From Mantis religiosa (Eukaryota; Arthropoda; Insecta; Mantodea; Mantidae): a stretch of 64,000 nucleotides of DNA. Every line of letters begins with the position of its first letter. The stretch's first letter is position 1. The stretch is from assembly GCA_030765055.1 (NCBI GenBank), contig CM060950.1, positions 15,912,306 through 15,976,305 on the forward strand, read 5' to 3'. Below are positions 28,807-36,690 of this stretch, piece after piece. The notes under the pieces were generated by a model that had not been told where the DNA came from, ran no database searches, and was given only the letters and a program-made list of their open reading frames with translations. Position numbers and translations under genes: made by a program.

Positions 28807-29860
28807 TAAAGGTTTCCCATGGATGTTCAAACTCTGGCAAAGATATGTAGATGACATATTTGCCATAGTGCCAAAAAAACACATCAGTGATGCACTAAAA
28901 CTTTTAAATATTCAAGAAGAAAGCATCAAGTTCACTGTAGAAGTTGAAAAAGACGAGTATTTACCATTTTTAGATCTAAAAATAATCAGAAATAAAAATA
29001 GAATAAACTTTGGCATTTACAGAAAACCAACACAGACAGACAACTACATAAAAGCTAATGGCTACAATCCAAGATCCCACAAACAGGCAATCTTTAATAG
29101 TTTAGCACACAGACTGGTCAACATCCCTCTCACAGCAGAAGAATACAAAATAGAATACAACAAAATTATTGAAATAGCACAGAAAAATGACTTTCCCAAA
29201 TCACTAGTAGACAAAAAAGTGAACTTAGCAAAAAAGAAGAAACTACTAAAGGAAACCACAACCCTCTCAGCTACAGAAACTAAAATGATCTTCAAAAAAT
29301 TCACTTACCATCCATGGGCCTTTGATAAATTCAAAAAAGTCTTCAAAAAACAAAACATTCAACTAGCTCCAGTGAACCATTACTCCTTAAAAAACCTAAT
29401 TTGCTCAAACATCAAAGATGCCATTCCATCTAACAAAAAATCTGGTATATATCAAATTGAATGCTGTGACTGTAGTCAAAGTTATATTGGAAAAACGAAA
29501 AGAAATTTAGAAACAAGAGCAAAGGAACACTTTAGGAACATAAAATACAAACAATTAGAAAAATCAGCAGTTGCCACGCATTTTTGGGAAAAAAACCACA
29601 ACATAAATCTAGAACCAAAATTACTAAAACATACAACAGGAAAAGAAGAACTGTCCACATGGGAACAAATCTTTATTTCAAAAAATAGGAACAAAGTATT
29701 CAATTTCGACATCCCCCAGAAAGATTTGTTCAGCAAGTTCCTCGAACCGCCACCAGAGGAGACCGAAGACAAAATATTGCCAGCTACACCAATGAGAACT
29801 AGTCGATGTCCGGCTGAAGATAGAGGGAAGACCTCAGAAACCGGTTCCGGGAAAATTTAA
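28703..29860 (+). CDS. PLE RT (C-terminal part) and GIY-YIG endonuclease, family B, right arm
   Basis: Mirror of the left arm with the same domains: motif B repeated once, YVDD box, linker, GIY-YIG (SGIYQIECCDCSQSYIGKTK), EHFRNIKYKQLEK, ISKNRNKVFNFDIP and C-terminus ETGSGKI. One visible substitution (NINLEPK here, NINPEPK on the left). It too lacks the N-terminal RT. The near identity of the arms implies recent formation, gene conversion or an assembly artefact. Confidence 0.85.
   Translation, partial: SPFLADLYMSALEMGNPLSPFLADLYMSALEIRITKGFPWMFKLWQRYVDDIFAIVPKKHISDALKLLNIQEESIKFTVEVEKDEYLPFLDLKIIRNKNRINFGIYRKPTQTDNYIKANGYNPRSHKQAIFNSLAHRLVNIPLTAEEYKIEYNKIIEIAQKNDFPKSLVDKKVNLAKKKKLLKETTTLSATETKMIFKKFTYHPWAFDKFKKVFKKQNIQLAPVNHYSLKNLICSNIKDAIPSNKKSGIYQIECCDCSQSYIGKTKRNLETRAKEHFRNIKYKQLEKSAVATHFWEKNHNINLEPKLLKHTTGKEELSTWEQIFISKNRNKVFNFDIPQKDLFSKFLEPPPEETEDKILPATPMRTSRCPAEDRGKTSETGSGKI
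29806..29855 (+). ncRNA. Hammerhead ribozyme motif inside the ORF (family B, right arm)
   Basis: Identical to the left-arm motif: TCCGG-CTGAAGA (29814-29820), T, AGAGG-GAAGA-CCTCA, GAAACCGGTT (29837-29846), CCGGGA. Cleavage would fall about 14 bases before the stop codon TAA. Confidence 0.75.
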
Positions 29861-29911
29861 AAGTGAGTGTTGTTTTGTGTTATTAATCGACTCCTAATTA
29901 ACTTAATTTAT

Positions 29912-30180
29912 ACAACAACACTCTTTTCAACACTTCCATAAAAGGATTTATATATTAACATATTCATATGGAAAAATAAGGATCGCGTAATGAACTTTGA
30001 AATCCCACCAGCAGATAATTTGACAAAAAAGTTCATATTTCCACCACCAGCGAGAGAGCAGACAACAACAGATGCCAGTTGGAAAGAGATTGAAAATGGA
30101 GGCAAATGCCTTTGAAACTAGTCTCTCATTAATATAAACAATTAAGTGACGGGTATCAATAAACCAACTGCAAATAGTTT
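29912..30180 (+). mobile_element. PLE family C, right arm, 3' segment (after palindrome insertion)
   Basis: Resumes the copy interrupted at 27437: AATAAGGATCGCGTAATGAA, then CAGCAGATAATTTGACAAAA and the 3' end with GAAACTAGTC (30114-30123) and the TATCAATAAACCAACTGCAA tail. It lacks an intact CTGANGA box at the expected place (CAGATGC). Confidence 0.75.
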
Positions 30181-30184
30181 TTGA

Positions 30185-30600
30185 GACATAAATCTTTTAG
30201 AAACGTAGAGTCAGAATGAAAAATGCACTGCCATAGCCGGGATTTGAACCACGGATCTTCTGGTTTCCATCCAGCCGCTAGCCGCTCTAGCATTGAGCTA
30301 CTATGGCCAACGTGACGATATGACATTAAATTCTCCAACTGACTCATCAGAGAATCATGTGTGTATAGTGTTTATATGTGTGCATGTATGTTTACTACAC
30401 ACATCACTGCATGAGGTGACACTTATGATACATGAGATGAAGATGGATCACCATTGGAATGAGGTGGCAGGGGAAACCTGAGATCACAGAGAAAACCCGC
30501 CCCAGCACTGTGTTGTCCACGACAAATCGTACTTTGTGGTTGCCTGGGCCGCCTCGTTGGGAATCAAGCGATCTAACCACTCAGCCACAGTGTAGCAAAT
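30185..30600 (-). repeat. Composite SINE with two tRNA-like segments (family S2)
   Basis: Minus strand, 5' part at 30595: CTGAGTGGTTAGATCGCTTG, a tRNA-like A box (Ser/Leu-type) without a clear B box. The 3' part (30225-30310) reads TAGCTCAATGCTAGAGCGGC and GTGGTTCAAATCCCGGCTAT, good A and B boxes. Between them lies a body including CACAGTGCTGGGGCGGGTTT. The 3' tRNA segment is shared with copies at 34237, 34530 and 45580. Confidence 0.6.
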
Positions 30601-30948
30601 CTTCTATGTACATGTATTAAATTATAAATATAAAAGGAAATGCTTTAGTGAGCTGCATTTCAAAAAAGCTCTTTAAAATTGTCAGCAAAGAAAGGTGAAA
30701 ATAGATTACCTATTGCAAAACCAGAGGTTTCTTGAAATAATTTACCATTACGATTGAAAAAATTTGATCCCAATAAGATTATTAAGTTAAGAAATACAAC
30801 TATTAAGTCCTCCTGCAGGTCTATAGTACTCAAATATGTTTTTAAAAACATCAAATGTTACATACTAGGAATATAATGAATTAAAGGAGTTACATCAAGA
30901 GAAAAAAGTTGTCCATTCTTAAATCAGCCTATGGTACAGCCTTTCTTT
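30601..30948 (-). pseudogene. PLE family H, second copy, RT motif B part
   Basis: The frame 30660-30854 reads TSGFAIGNLFSPFFADNF, a mutated PLE motif B (GLAMGNPLSPF). Upstream sequence (TTCTTAAATCA at 30940) continues at about 33360 after a 2.4-kb insertion that holds the DD82E transposon. Stops are frequent. Confidence 0.6.
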
Positions 30949-31077
30949 TACCATCTCCAGTAGCTCTCTAGAGCTGTTACCTACAATCTCAGCACTCGCA
31001 CTCGCCAACCAGCCAGCTTGCCTGAAGCATAGACTGCCACGAGATCTTATCCTGAGTGACGTCTGCACACACGTGTA
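30949..31077. other. Unassigned sequence next to the DD82E transposon
   Basis: GC-richer than its surroundings and ending in the TA target duplication at 31076-31077. With 33171-33345 on the other side it forms part of a larger insertion in PLE-H; its nature is unknown. Confidence 0.35.
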
Positions 31078-31124
31078 ATCACACATCACCTATTCTCTGT
31101 TTCATATAACCCTGCCCGGCTGAA
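31078..31124 (+). repeat. Terminal inverted repeat, left, of the DD82E transposon
   Basis: Starts ATCACACATCACC after TA and includes TTTCATATAACCC and TGCCCGGC; pairs with 33130-33168 read in reverse. Confidence 0.8.
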
Positions 31125-31401
31125 ATGTATCACTCCGCGTTCAACAACCCTCCCCCTTGCCCTAATTGGCTAATGCTTTCGCGCCATAGGCCATAGGCGG
31201 TGCCTTCCCATCACATTTAAAACTGCAGTAAACGTCAAATGCCAGGAGATAGCTAAAATCATGCAAAAATACAAGTTTATAATGAAACTGAACTCACGCG
31301 TTATGGAGAATCTGGTAATGGAGTAATCCCCTCCATCTCGGATTCGGATTCAGATTCTGCAGTAACAGTTTCGCTGTCGGAACTCTCCGTAGGGTTTATA
31401 A

Positions 31402-32691
31402 TTATGCTATTACGTTGTCGACGATGCCATCCAGCTCCCACATTTTGTTTTCTTCTTTGAGCACATGATGAATAGCCTTTTTCCATGTTTCGTCGCTGAT
31501 CTCCGAAAATGCAGTGGTAAGCAATGGCCTGATATCATTCAACTTAAATGTTCCATTGTTTCTCGCTACGAATCCTTTAATTTGGCTCCAAATAAGCTCA
31601 ATTGGATTTAAAATCCAGTGATATGGTGGAAGCCTGAGTACCTCATGACCAGCTGACCTTGCCATTTCATCGATTACGTATTTATCACAATCGCTGGCAT
31701 GCTTTACTACAAGTTCCAGTAGTTCTGCCTTAATAAGGGATTCATTTACAACTTCATTTTTTGCACGCAGCCACTCAATAATGTCTTGTTTCTTCCAGGA
31801 TGTATTTGGTTTCTTTTCGACACGAACGCTGTGGTAAGGAGCATTGTCCATCACAATTATGCTGCTTGATTCCAGTTTTGCAAACCACTGCTGAAACACA
31901 TGTCCATTCATATCTTCATGGTAATCACCGGTTTTCTTTGACTCAAACAGTAGTAGACCATCTTCCACAAAACCACTATCACTTCCTATATGAGTGACAA
32001 TCAGTCTTCGGCCTTTTCCACTGGGATTTTTTAAACCAGAAGACATACCTTGCAAAAATGCTTGTCTTTCAGTCTTAATAGTCGAATCACGCCATAGTTT
32101 ACTTGTCGTAAGCCCTTCATTCACCCAAGTCTCGTCTAGGTAGTATATTTTGCGATTTGTATCCCGGTATTGTCTGATTGTCCTTAAATAATGTCTTCGC
32201 CACACAGCAATATCGCCTCTGTCTCTCAGTACATTTTTCTTGCCCCTTTTTTCATTCACAAACCCCAGCTGTATAAGCAATCTATACAGACTAGATCTGC
32301 TGAAATTTGGTAAATCTGCATCCTCATTTACAGCAGACAAAATTTTATTTATGTTAGGGAGTTCGTTTCTAAAGAAAAAACTATGCACATGACTACGTAC
32401 AGCAGTTTTAACGAACTCATCGCATTCTCCGAGCACGCGCTTTTCTTTATTCCTGCGTTTGCCTGGAGTGGTAAGTTTTCCTGTTTTCTCAACTTCACGT
32501 CGCGATGTTCCTATGGACCTAACACTCACACCTGTAAGTTCGGAGCACAACTGTTCGACTTCCCTCACTAACAAAGATGGATTCTTCTCTGTGAGTGCAT
32601 TAAACACATGCAACACAATTCTTTTTTCACCGCTTTGTAATGGCTTACCCTTACGATGTTTCAGCGAAAAACTGGCGGTAGACTCTGCCAT
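31402..32691 (-). CDS. DD82E transposase (IS630-Tc1-mariner superfamily)
   Basis: 429 codons from MAESTASFSLKHRKGKPLQS. This methionine is preferred over one 24 codons upstream because the deleted copy at 3.3 kb is conserved from here. The N-terminal helix-turn-helix region (to about 145) includes LVREVEQLCSELTGVSVRSI and SRSSLYRLLIQLGF. The catalytic domain has Asp186 (YYLDETWVNEG), Asp282 (IIVMDNAPYHS) and Glu365 (LPPYHWILNPIELIW), with 82 residues between the last two. It cuts and pastes its element at TA. The frame is intact, but the last residues (GIVDNVIA) may be a frameshifted end: the next frame continues NPTESSDSETVTAESESESE, an acidic tail. Confidence 0.88.
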   Translation of the reverse strand: MAESTASFSLKHRKGKPLQSGEKRIVLHVFNALTEKNPSLLVREVEQLCSELTGVSVRSIGTSRREVEKTGKLTTPGKRRNKEKRVLGECDEFVKTAVRSHVHSFFFRNELPNINKILSAVNEDADLPNFSRSSLYRLLIQLGFVNEKRGKKNVLRDRGDIAVWRRHYLRTIRQYRDTNRKIYYLDETWVNEGLTTSKLWRDSTIKTERQAFLQGMSSGLKNPSGKGRRLIVTHIGSDSGFVEDGLLLFESKKTGDYHEDMNGHVFQQWFAKLESSSIIVMDNAPYHSVRVEKKPNTSWKKQDIIEWLRAKNEVVNESLIKAELLELVVKHASDCDKYVIDEMARSAGHEVLRLPPYHWILNPIELIWSQIKGFVARNNGTFKLNDIRPLLTTAFSEISDETWKKAIHHVLKEENKMWELDGIVDNVIA

Positions 32692-33129
32692 TATACATAT
32701 AATAAGTACATGCGCAATAAACGATGGATAAAATAACGTATCTGTCGAACGCGCACAGTACACCTTCTAATGACACTACATGACTAATCCAGTTCAGAAC
32801 AAGGTCAGTGATAAAACTCATATAAACAAATATAAGTAATTCACTACCGCTAAAGCACGTGCTCTTTGTGTAATCAGAAAGGCAGGCCTAGATGCAAAGG
32901 AACCTCCTCTTTACTTTGTTTAAGAATTAACATGCATTTCAGATAAATTAACTCTGTTGCGTAATATATTTAATTGAAACAGTTATGAAAGTAAATATTT
33001 GACAATTCTCTTTCAACATATAAAGATATATCACCATGTTAAAAAACGAACTAATTTTTACCGCAAAACAGTCTCTACCAAACAGCAGCCAATGAGAGGA
33101 GATGAGGTCACGTGACCGTTAAGAGATTA

Positions 33130-33168
33130 CCGGGCAAGCTTACGTGAAACAAGGTATAGATGTGTGAT
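33130..33168 (-). repeat. Terminal inverted repeat, right, of the DD82E transposon
   Basis: Reverse complement starts ATCACACATCTATACC and continues GTTTCACGTAAGC, then GCCCGG; ends next to TA at 33169. Confidence 0.8.
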
Positions 33169-33170
33169 TA

Positions 33171-33345
33171 CTATCATCAGACTTTAAGTTCTCAATTTGT
33201 GTTACAGTTATACTGTCATATTTAGTTAGAGGAGCCATTCACGGATACGTCCATTATTATGTGTTCTGTTCCTATGCTTCGGTATAACAAATGTCTGGAA
33301 AGCATACTGCAGATTGATGGATAATAAATATATATATAAAGCTCA
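33171..33345. other. Unassigned sequence, right of the DD82E transposon
   Basis: No coding or repeat signature. PLE-H sequence resumes at about 33346 (TTACTGAAGTTTTTTGAG and onward). Confidence 0.35.
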
Positions 33346-34030
33346 GAAAACATTACTGAAGTTTTTTGAGCTCAAAAGAACTTTATACTTTTACCTCTCA
33401 AATTTATCAAAAGTAATAACCCTTTTATTTAACCATTTAGCTAAATTTTAAGAAGGTGAGTTTATAGAAGATACAATGGGCCTCATTTTATTACCGGGAT
33501 GATATGTTCTAGGAAGAACATAAATTCTGGGCAAAACTGAAATACTAACGTTTACAATATGTTTCTCTTTGGTGTAAATTTTACTTCATTAAGCATTATG
33601 ATTAATATTTGAAATGTGAGATCTTAGATGGTAATTACTAATTGTTATATGATATGTACCTTGAAGTAAATGGCCTTCTTCTTTAATATAACATTTGTCT
33701 AAGGCTGCAATCTTACTAACTTTGTGAGTTTTAGTAAAACATACATCCATGTCATTTAATAATGTGTTTAATGTTGCACCTTCAGGGTGGTTTTAATTCA
33801 AATTTTGTAAGATATTTCTGCGCAGTGACATAATTTTCATTTATATCCTAACTAGCTACTTTGATATCAGCAATATGATGGTCTACATTTTCTGAAAAAT
33901 CTACTCATGTTTTGATACCATTATTAACAAAATTCAGCTCCATCTCATTACAACTACAATTTGAAGGATTGTATATATCCTCTTTATTATTCTGTATAAT
34001 TGGTTTTAGTATATCCTGAGTATACACCAT
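33346..34030 (-). pseudogene. PLE family H, second copy, N-terminal part
   Basis: TCAAATTTATCAAAAGTAAT and CCTTTTATTTAACCATTTAG align with 37750-37800 of the third copy. Minus-strand words such as the KxxKVxxL region are present but stops are dense. It is the 5' half of the copy at 30601-30948. Confidence 0.5.
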
Positions 34031-34035
34031 AGCAA

Positions 34036-34475
34036 ACCACTAGGGGCTCTTGAATCGAAGATACACAGTTTGTGGCGACTTACTATTGTAAGTACTTGAG
34101 TCCCAGGCTTCATCATTTAGTTCTTATTATTTTAGTTAATTGATGGAAATTAATCATTTCTTCACACTAGCCGTATATAGCCATATATTTACTGGGGAAA
34201 TATACGTGTCAAATGAAGAATTAATGTCAGAGCGGCACGTTGGCCATGGTAGCTCAATGGGTTAGAATGACTTGACGGAAACCAGGAGATCCATGGATCA
34301 AATCCCGGCCATGGCATTCAATTTTTTATGTTGACTCTCTCCATAAAAAACCTTAGCTTATATCCCATCAATTAACTAAAATAATAAGAGTTAAATGATT
34401 AAACCTGGAACTCAAGTACTGACGATAGTAAGTTGCCACAAACGGTGTATCTCGGATGCGAGAGCCCCTAGTGGT
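34036..34475. repeat. Foldback repeat with 110-bp inverted arms around a SINE head
   Basis: CCACTAGGGGCTCT at 34040 is the exact complement of AGAGCCCCTAGTGG ending at about 34475. The arms continue inward (GATACAC, TTTGTGGC, ACTTACTAT, GTACTTGAG, TTAGTTAATTGATGG and complements) for roughly 110 bp. The loop holds an S2 SINE head (34237-34320). It could be a foldback element or two SINE copies in inverted orientation. Confidence 0.65.
34237..34345 (+). repeat. SINE S2 copy (tRNA-like head)
   Basis: GGCCATGGTAGCTCAATGGG (A box) and GATCAAATCCCGGCC (B box) form a tRNA-like promoter, as in 30225-30310 and 34530. Confidence 0.65.
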
Positions 34476-34680
34476 TTACTGGGGAAATATACGAGTTAAG
34501 TGGAGAATTTAATGTCAAGATGGAACACTGATCATGGTAGCTCAATGGGTTAGAGTGACTGGATGGAAACCAGGAGATCCATGGTTCAAATGCCGGCCAT
34601 GGCATTGAATTTTTCATGTTGACTCTATCCATCAAAAACCTTAGCCTATATACGGCTAGTGTGAAGAACTAAAAAGCATA
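34476..34680 (+). repeat. SINE S2 copy with body
   Basis: Upstream segment TTTACTGGGGAAATATACGA matches 34187 before the first copy. Then GGTAGCTCAATGGGTTAGAG and GGTTCAAATGCCGGCCATGG (A and B boxes) and the 3' part CCTTAGCCTATATACGGCTA. Confidence 0.65.
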
Positions 34681-35000
34681 TAATTTATATTTAATATTAT
34701 TTAAGTTTATAAAATAGAAGTTTATTTCAAGTGAAATCACTTTTGCATATACTGTTTATGATGAGCACTGTTATCATATTTAACTTTTTCCCTGAAAATA
34801 GGAGCCACCTTATGTTTAAATGAAAGACCTAGAAATAGAATATCTGCAAGATGGTAACATCTGTATTCTTGAAACATTAAGTATTCCTTAATTGCAATGG
34901 TAGACTAAGTTTTTAAATTAAACTGTTAAGAATTTAGTATGTTTAAAAGAATGGGTGAAGTTTCTAATAAATTACTATGTTTCATTCTATGTAAACCACT
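34681..35000. other. No feature recognised
   Basis: AT-rich, no coding or repeat signature seen. Confidence 0.3.
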
Positions 35001-35558
35001 AATTCTTTCTGCCAAAGAAAACTTTCCAAAGTAAATATATTTTTACACTTTATATTTCCTTACCCTTCATTAATTCATTAATTTACAGTAGTTATAGTGT
35101 ATCCAGAGAGAATGTCTAAGAATCCAATAAATGTTTGTGTCATTAGAAGTTTCCAAAGGAAATACATATTTACACTTTCCGCTTGCGTCCCATAACAGTT
35201 TAATACTGCCTGATCATCATTAATTTACTACAGCTATACTGTATACTGAAACAGTATATGACAATCAAATAATTGTTTGTGACAAAAGAAGCCTTGCAAG
35301 ATAAATATATATTTTGAACTTAATCTTCCATACCACATGTATTTAATGACTCTATATATGTATAAACTTAAGCAGCTGTAGTGTGTATCGAGACAATATG
35401 TAATAAACTTTCCATGGTCAATATATATTCATAATTTTGGCTTTTATACCAATGGATTTAATGTTACTTGATTTTCCTTATTATACTGCAGCTGTCGTGT
35501 ATATGAAAGGCAATATCTGTCAAAAAAATTGATCGCGACTAAGAAGGCCTTCCAGATT

Positions 35559-35599
<41 letters not shown>

Positions 35600-35610
35600 T
35601 TTTAACTTGT
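35000..35610 (+). repeat. Degenerate satellite array, about 120-144 bp unit (left part)
   Basis: The motif (A)GTAAATATATATTTACACTT recurs at about 35029, 35157, 35297, 35417 and 35557, each followed by TTCCTTACCC-like, TTAATTTACTACAGCTATAG-like and TACTGAGACAATATCTAACA-like blocks. Units are divergent. The last contains a TA microsatellite (35562-35596). The array continues at 36340. Confidence 0.6.
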
Positions 35611-36337
35611 AGCGGATGTGGGATAGACATTGGCGCATTTTGGACATGTTGTTTGAGCAAGAAAAAATAGAAGTACTTACATTTCCTAGACACTTTTTGA
35701 AAGATCACTTCATACCATTAATTAGGAAGTCAGTTCTTAGACATTACATCGTTCTGGTTTCCACCGTTGTGGCGATGCACGAAGACGAACACTCACCGTA
35801 ACTTTACTTAGTGTCGTCTTTAATGGACGTCATTTCGGAGTGAATGTTGTTATTCAACTCCTCTACTGTTGGCCTTTTAGCATACACTTTGGATTTCCGG
35901 CGTCCACACAGGAAAAAAAAAATCACTTGCTGACAAGTTGGTCGAACAGTCAACTGCCCAGTTGACATCATGAACTTAATGAACTTAATACAAAATTCGC
36001 CGCACAGTTCTCACCGAAATGCTAAGCGCTTGCAAATGCCGACGAATAATCGGCACTGCTGCTCCTATTTCGTAGCGGAACTTTATCACTCCGATTAACG
36101 TAAACTCTTGCCGAAAAAAAGCGCAGAGTTCCTACGATACTATCATTTTAAAAACAAATCACCTTCAAACAGACAATGTTCCTTCCACCAACGCTACATA
36201 TCGACGGATAACGCTTGGAACTGCGCAATGCACAGGCCTGTGATACAGGCACAACACCTACTCTCTAGGATGCCGTGTCAAACAATGGCGCGGTATTTAA
36301 AATGGTTCCATTGTTTCTGCCGCTTTATCGATATCTA
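35611..36337 (-). mobile_element. DNA transposon remnant inserted in the satellite array
   Basis: GC-richer than the array. Near 35790-35940 the minus strand reads CGRRKSKVYAKRPTVEELNN and NIHSEMTSIKD, resembling the end of a mariner-like transposase (usual form LWGxLKSxVY...RPxTxxEL). A weak DFFL lies just upstream and, near 36010-36060, IIRRHLQALSISVRTVRRIL. Stops are common and I could not find matching inverted ends. Confidence 0.5.
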
Positions 36338-36690
36338 ACGTGTTTAATGTTCCTTTACTTTCAGTAATTCACGCTTGCTATTGTGCATGCTGAGAAATGT
36401 CTAATATATCTACAATGGTTTGCGATAAGATAGGCCTTTCAAGGTAAATACATATTTAGCTTTTTGCTTCCCCCGCATTGGCTTTTAATGTTATTTGATT
36501 TCTATCACTTTACTATAATGAGAGTGTATACTGAGACAATATCTAACAAACCAATAACTTTGTGTGTGCGAACGCAAGCCTCCCAAAGTAAATATATATT
36601 TATACTTTTCTCTTCCTTGCCCTTAAATTAATGCTACATTATTTTCATTAATTTAATTGGCACAGCTTATTTATCAATATGTTTATGCCC
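36338..36690 (+). repeat. Satellite array, right part
   Basis: Units continue: TTCAAGGTAAATACATATTT (36437) and CAAAGTAAATATATATTTAT (36583), with GTATACTGAGACAATATCTA between them, as in the left part. Confidence 0.6.

Larger units (their letters stand above)
27438..29911. mobile_element. 2.47-kb near-perfect palindrome of PLE family B
   Basis: Two family B copies, truncated at the same RT codon, are joined head to head at 28701/28702 (centre GGGTGATATCACCC). The left arm is 1264 bp, the right 1210 bp; the difference of 54 bp is exactly one unit of a short tandem repeat present three times on the left and twice on the right. The arms otherwise differ at about one coding position that I can see (INP versus INL). 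Outer ends are TTAAGTTAATTAGGAGTCGA and its complement. It is nested in a family C copy. Confidence 0.88.
31078..33168 (-). mobile_element. Complete DD82E-type IS630-Tc1-mariner transposon
   Basis: About 2.09 kb, flanked by TA on both sides (31076-31077 and 33169-33170). Terminal inverted repeats start ATCACACATC at both ends, with further paired blocks GTTTCATATAA/GTTTCACGTAA and GCCCGG about 20-45 bp in. It encodes one transposase on the minus strand. Catalytic spacing DD82E matches a lineage I recall as Sailor. It lies in unassigned sequence inside an old PLE. Confidence 0.88.

Noticed and set aside
28465..28884. Two opposing 114-codon frames around the palindrome centre
   Set aside because: Antisense shadows of the PLE-B reverse transcriptase in an inverted repeat.
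34390..34450. Hammerhead ribozyme at CTGACGATAGTAAGT
   Set aside because: The CTGANGA box is present but GAAAC is not (CACAAACGG) and no stem II could be drawn; kept only as a remark in the foldback finding.
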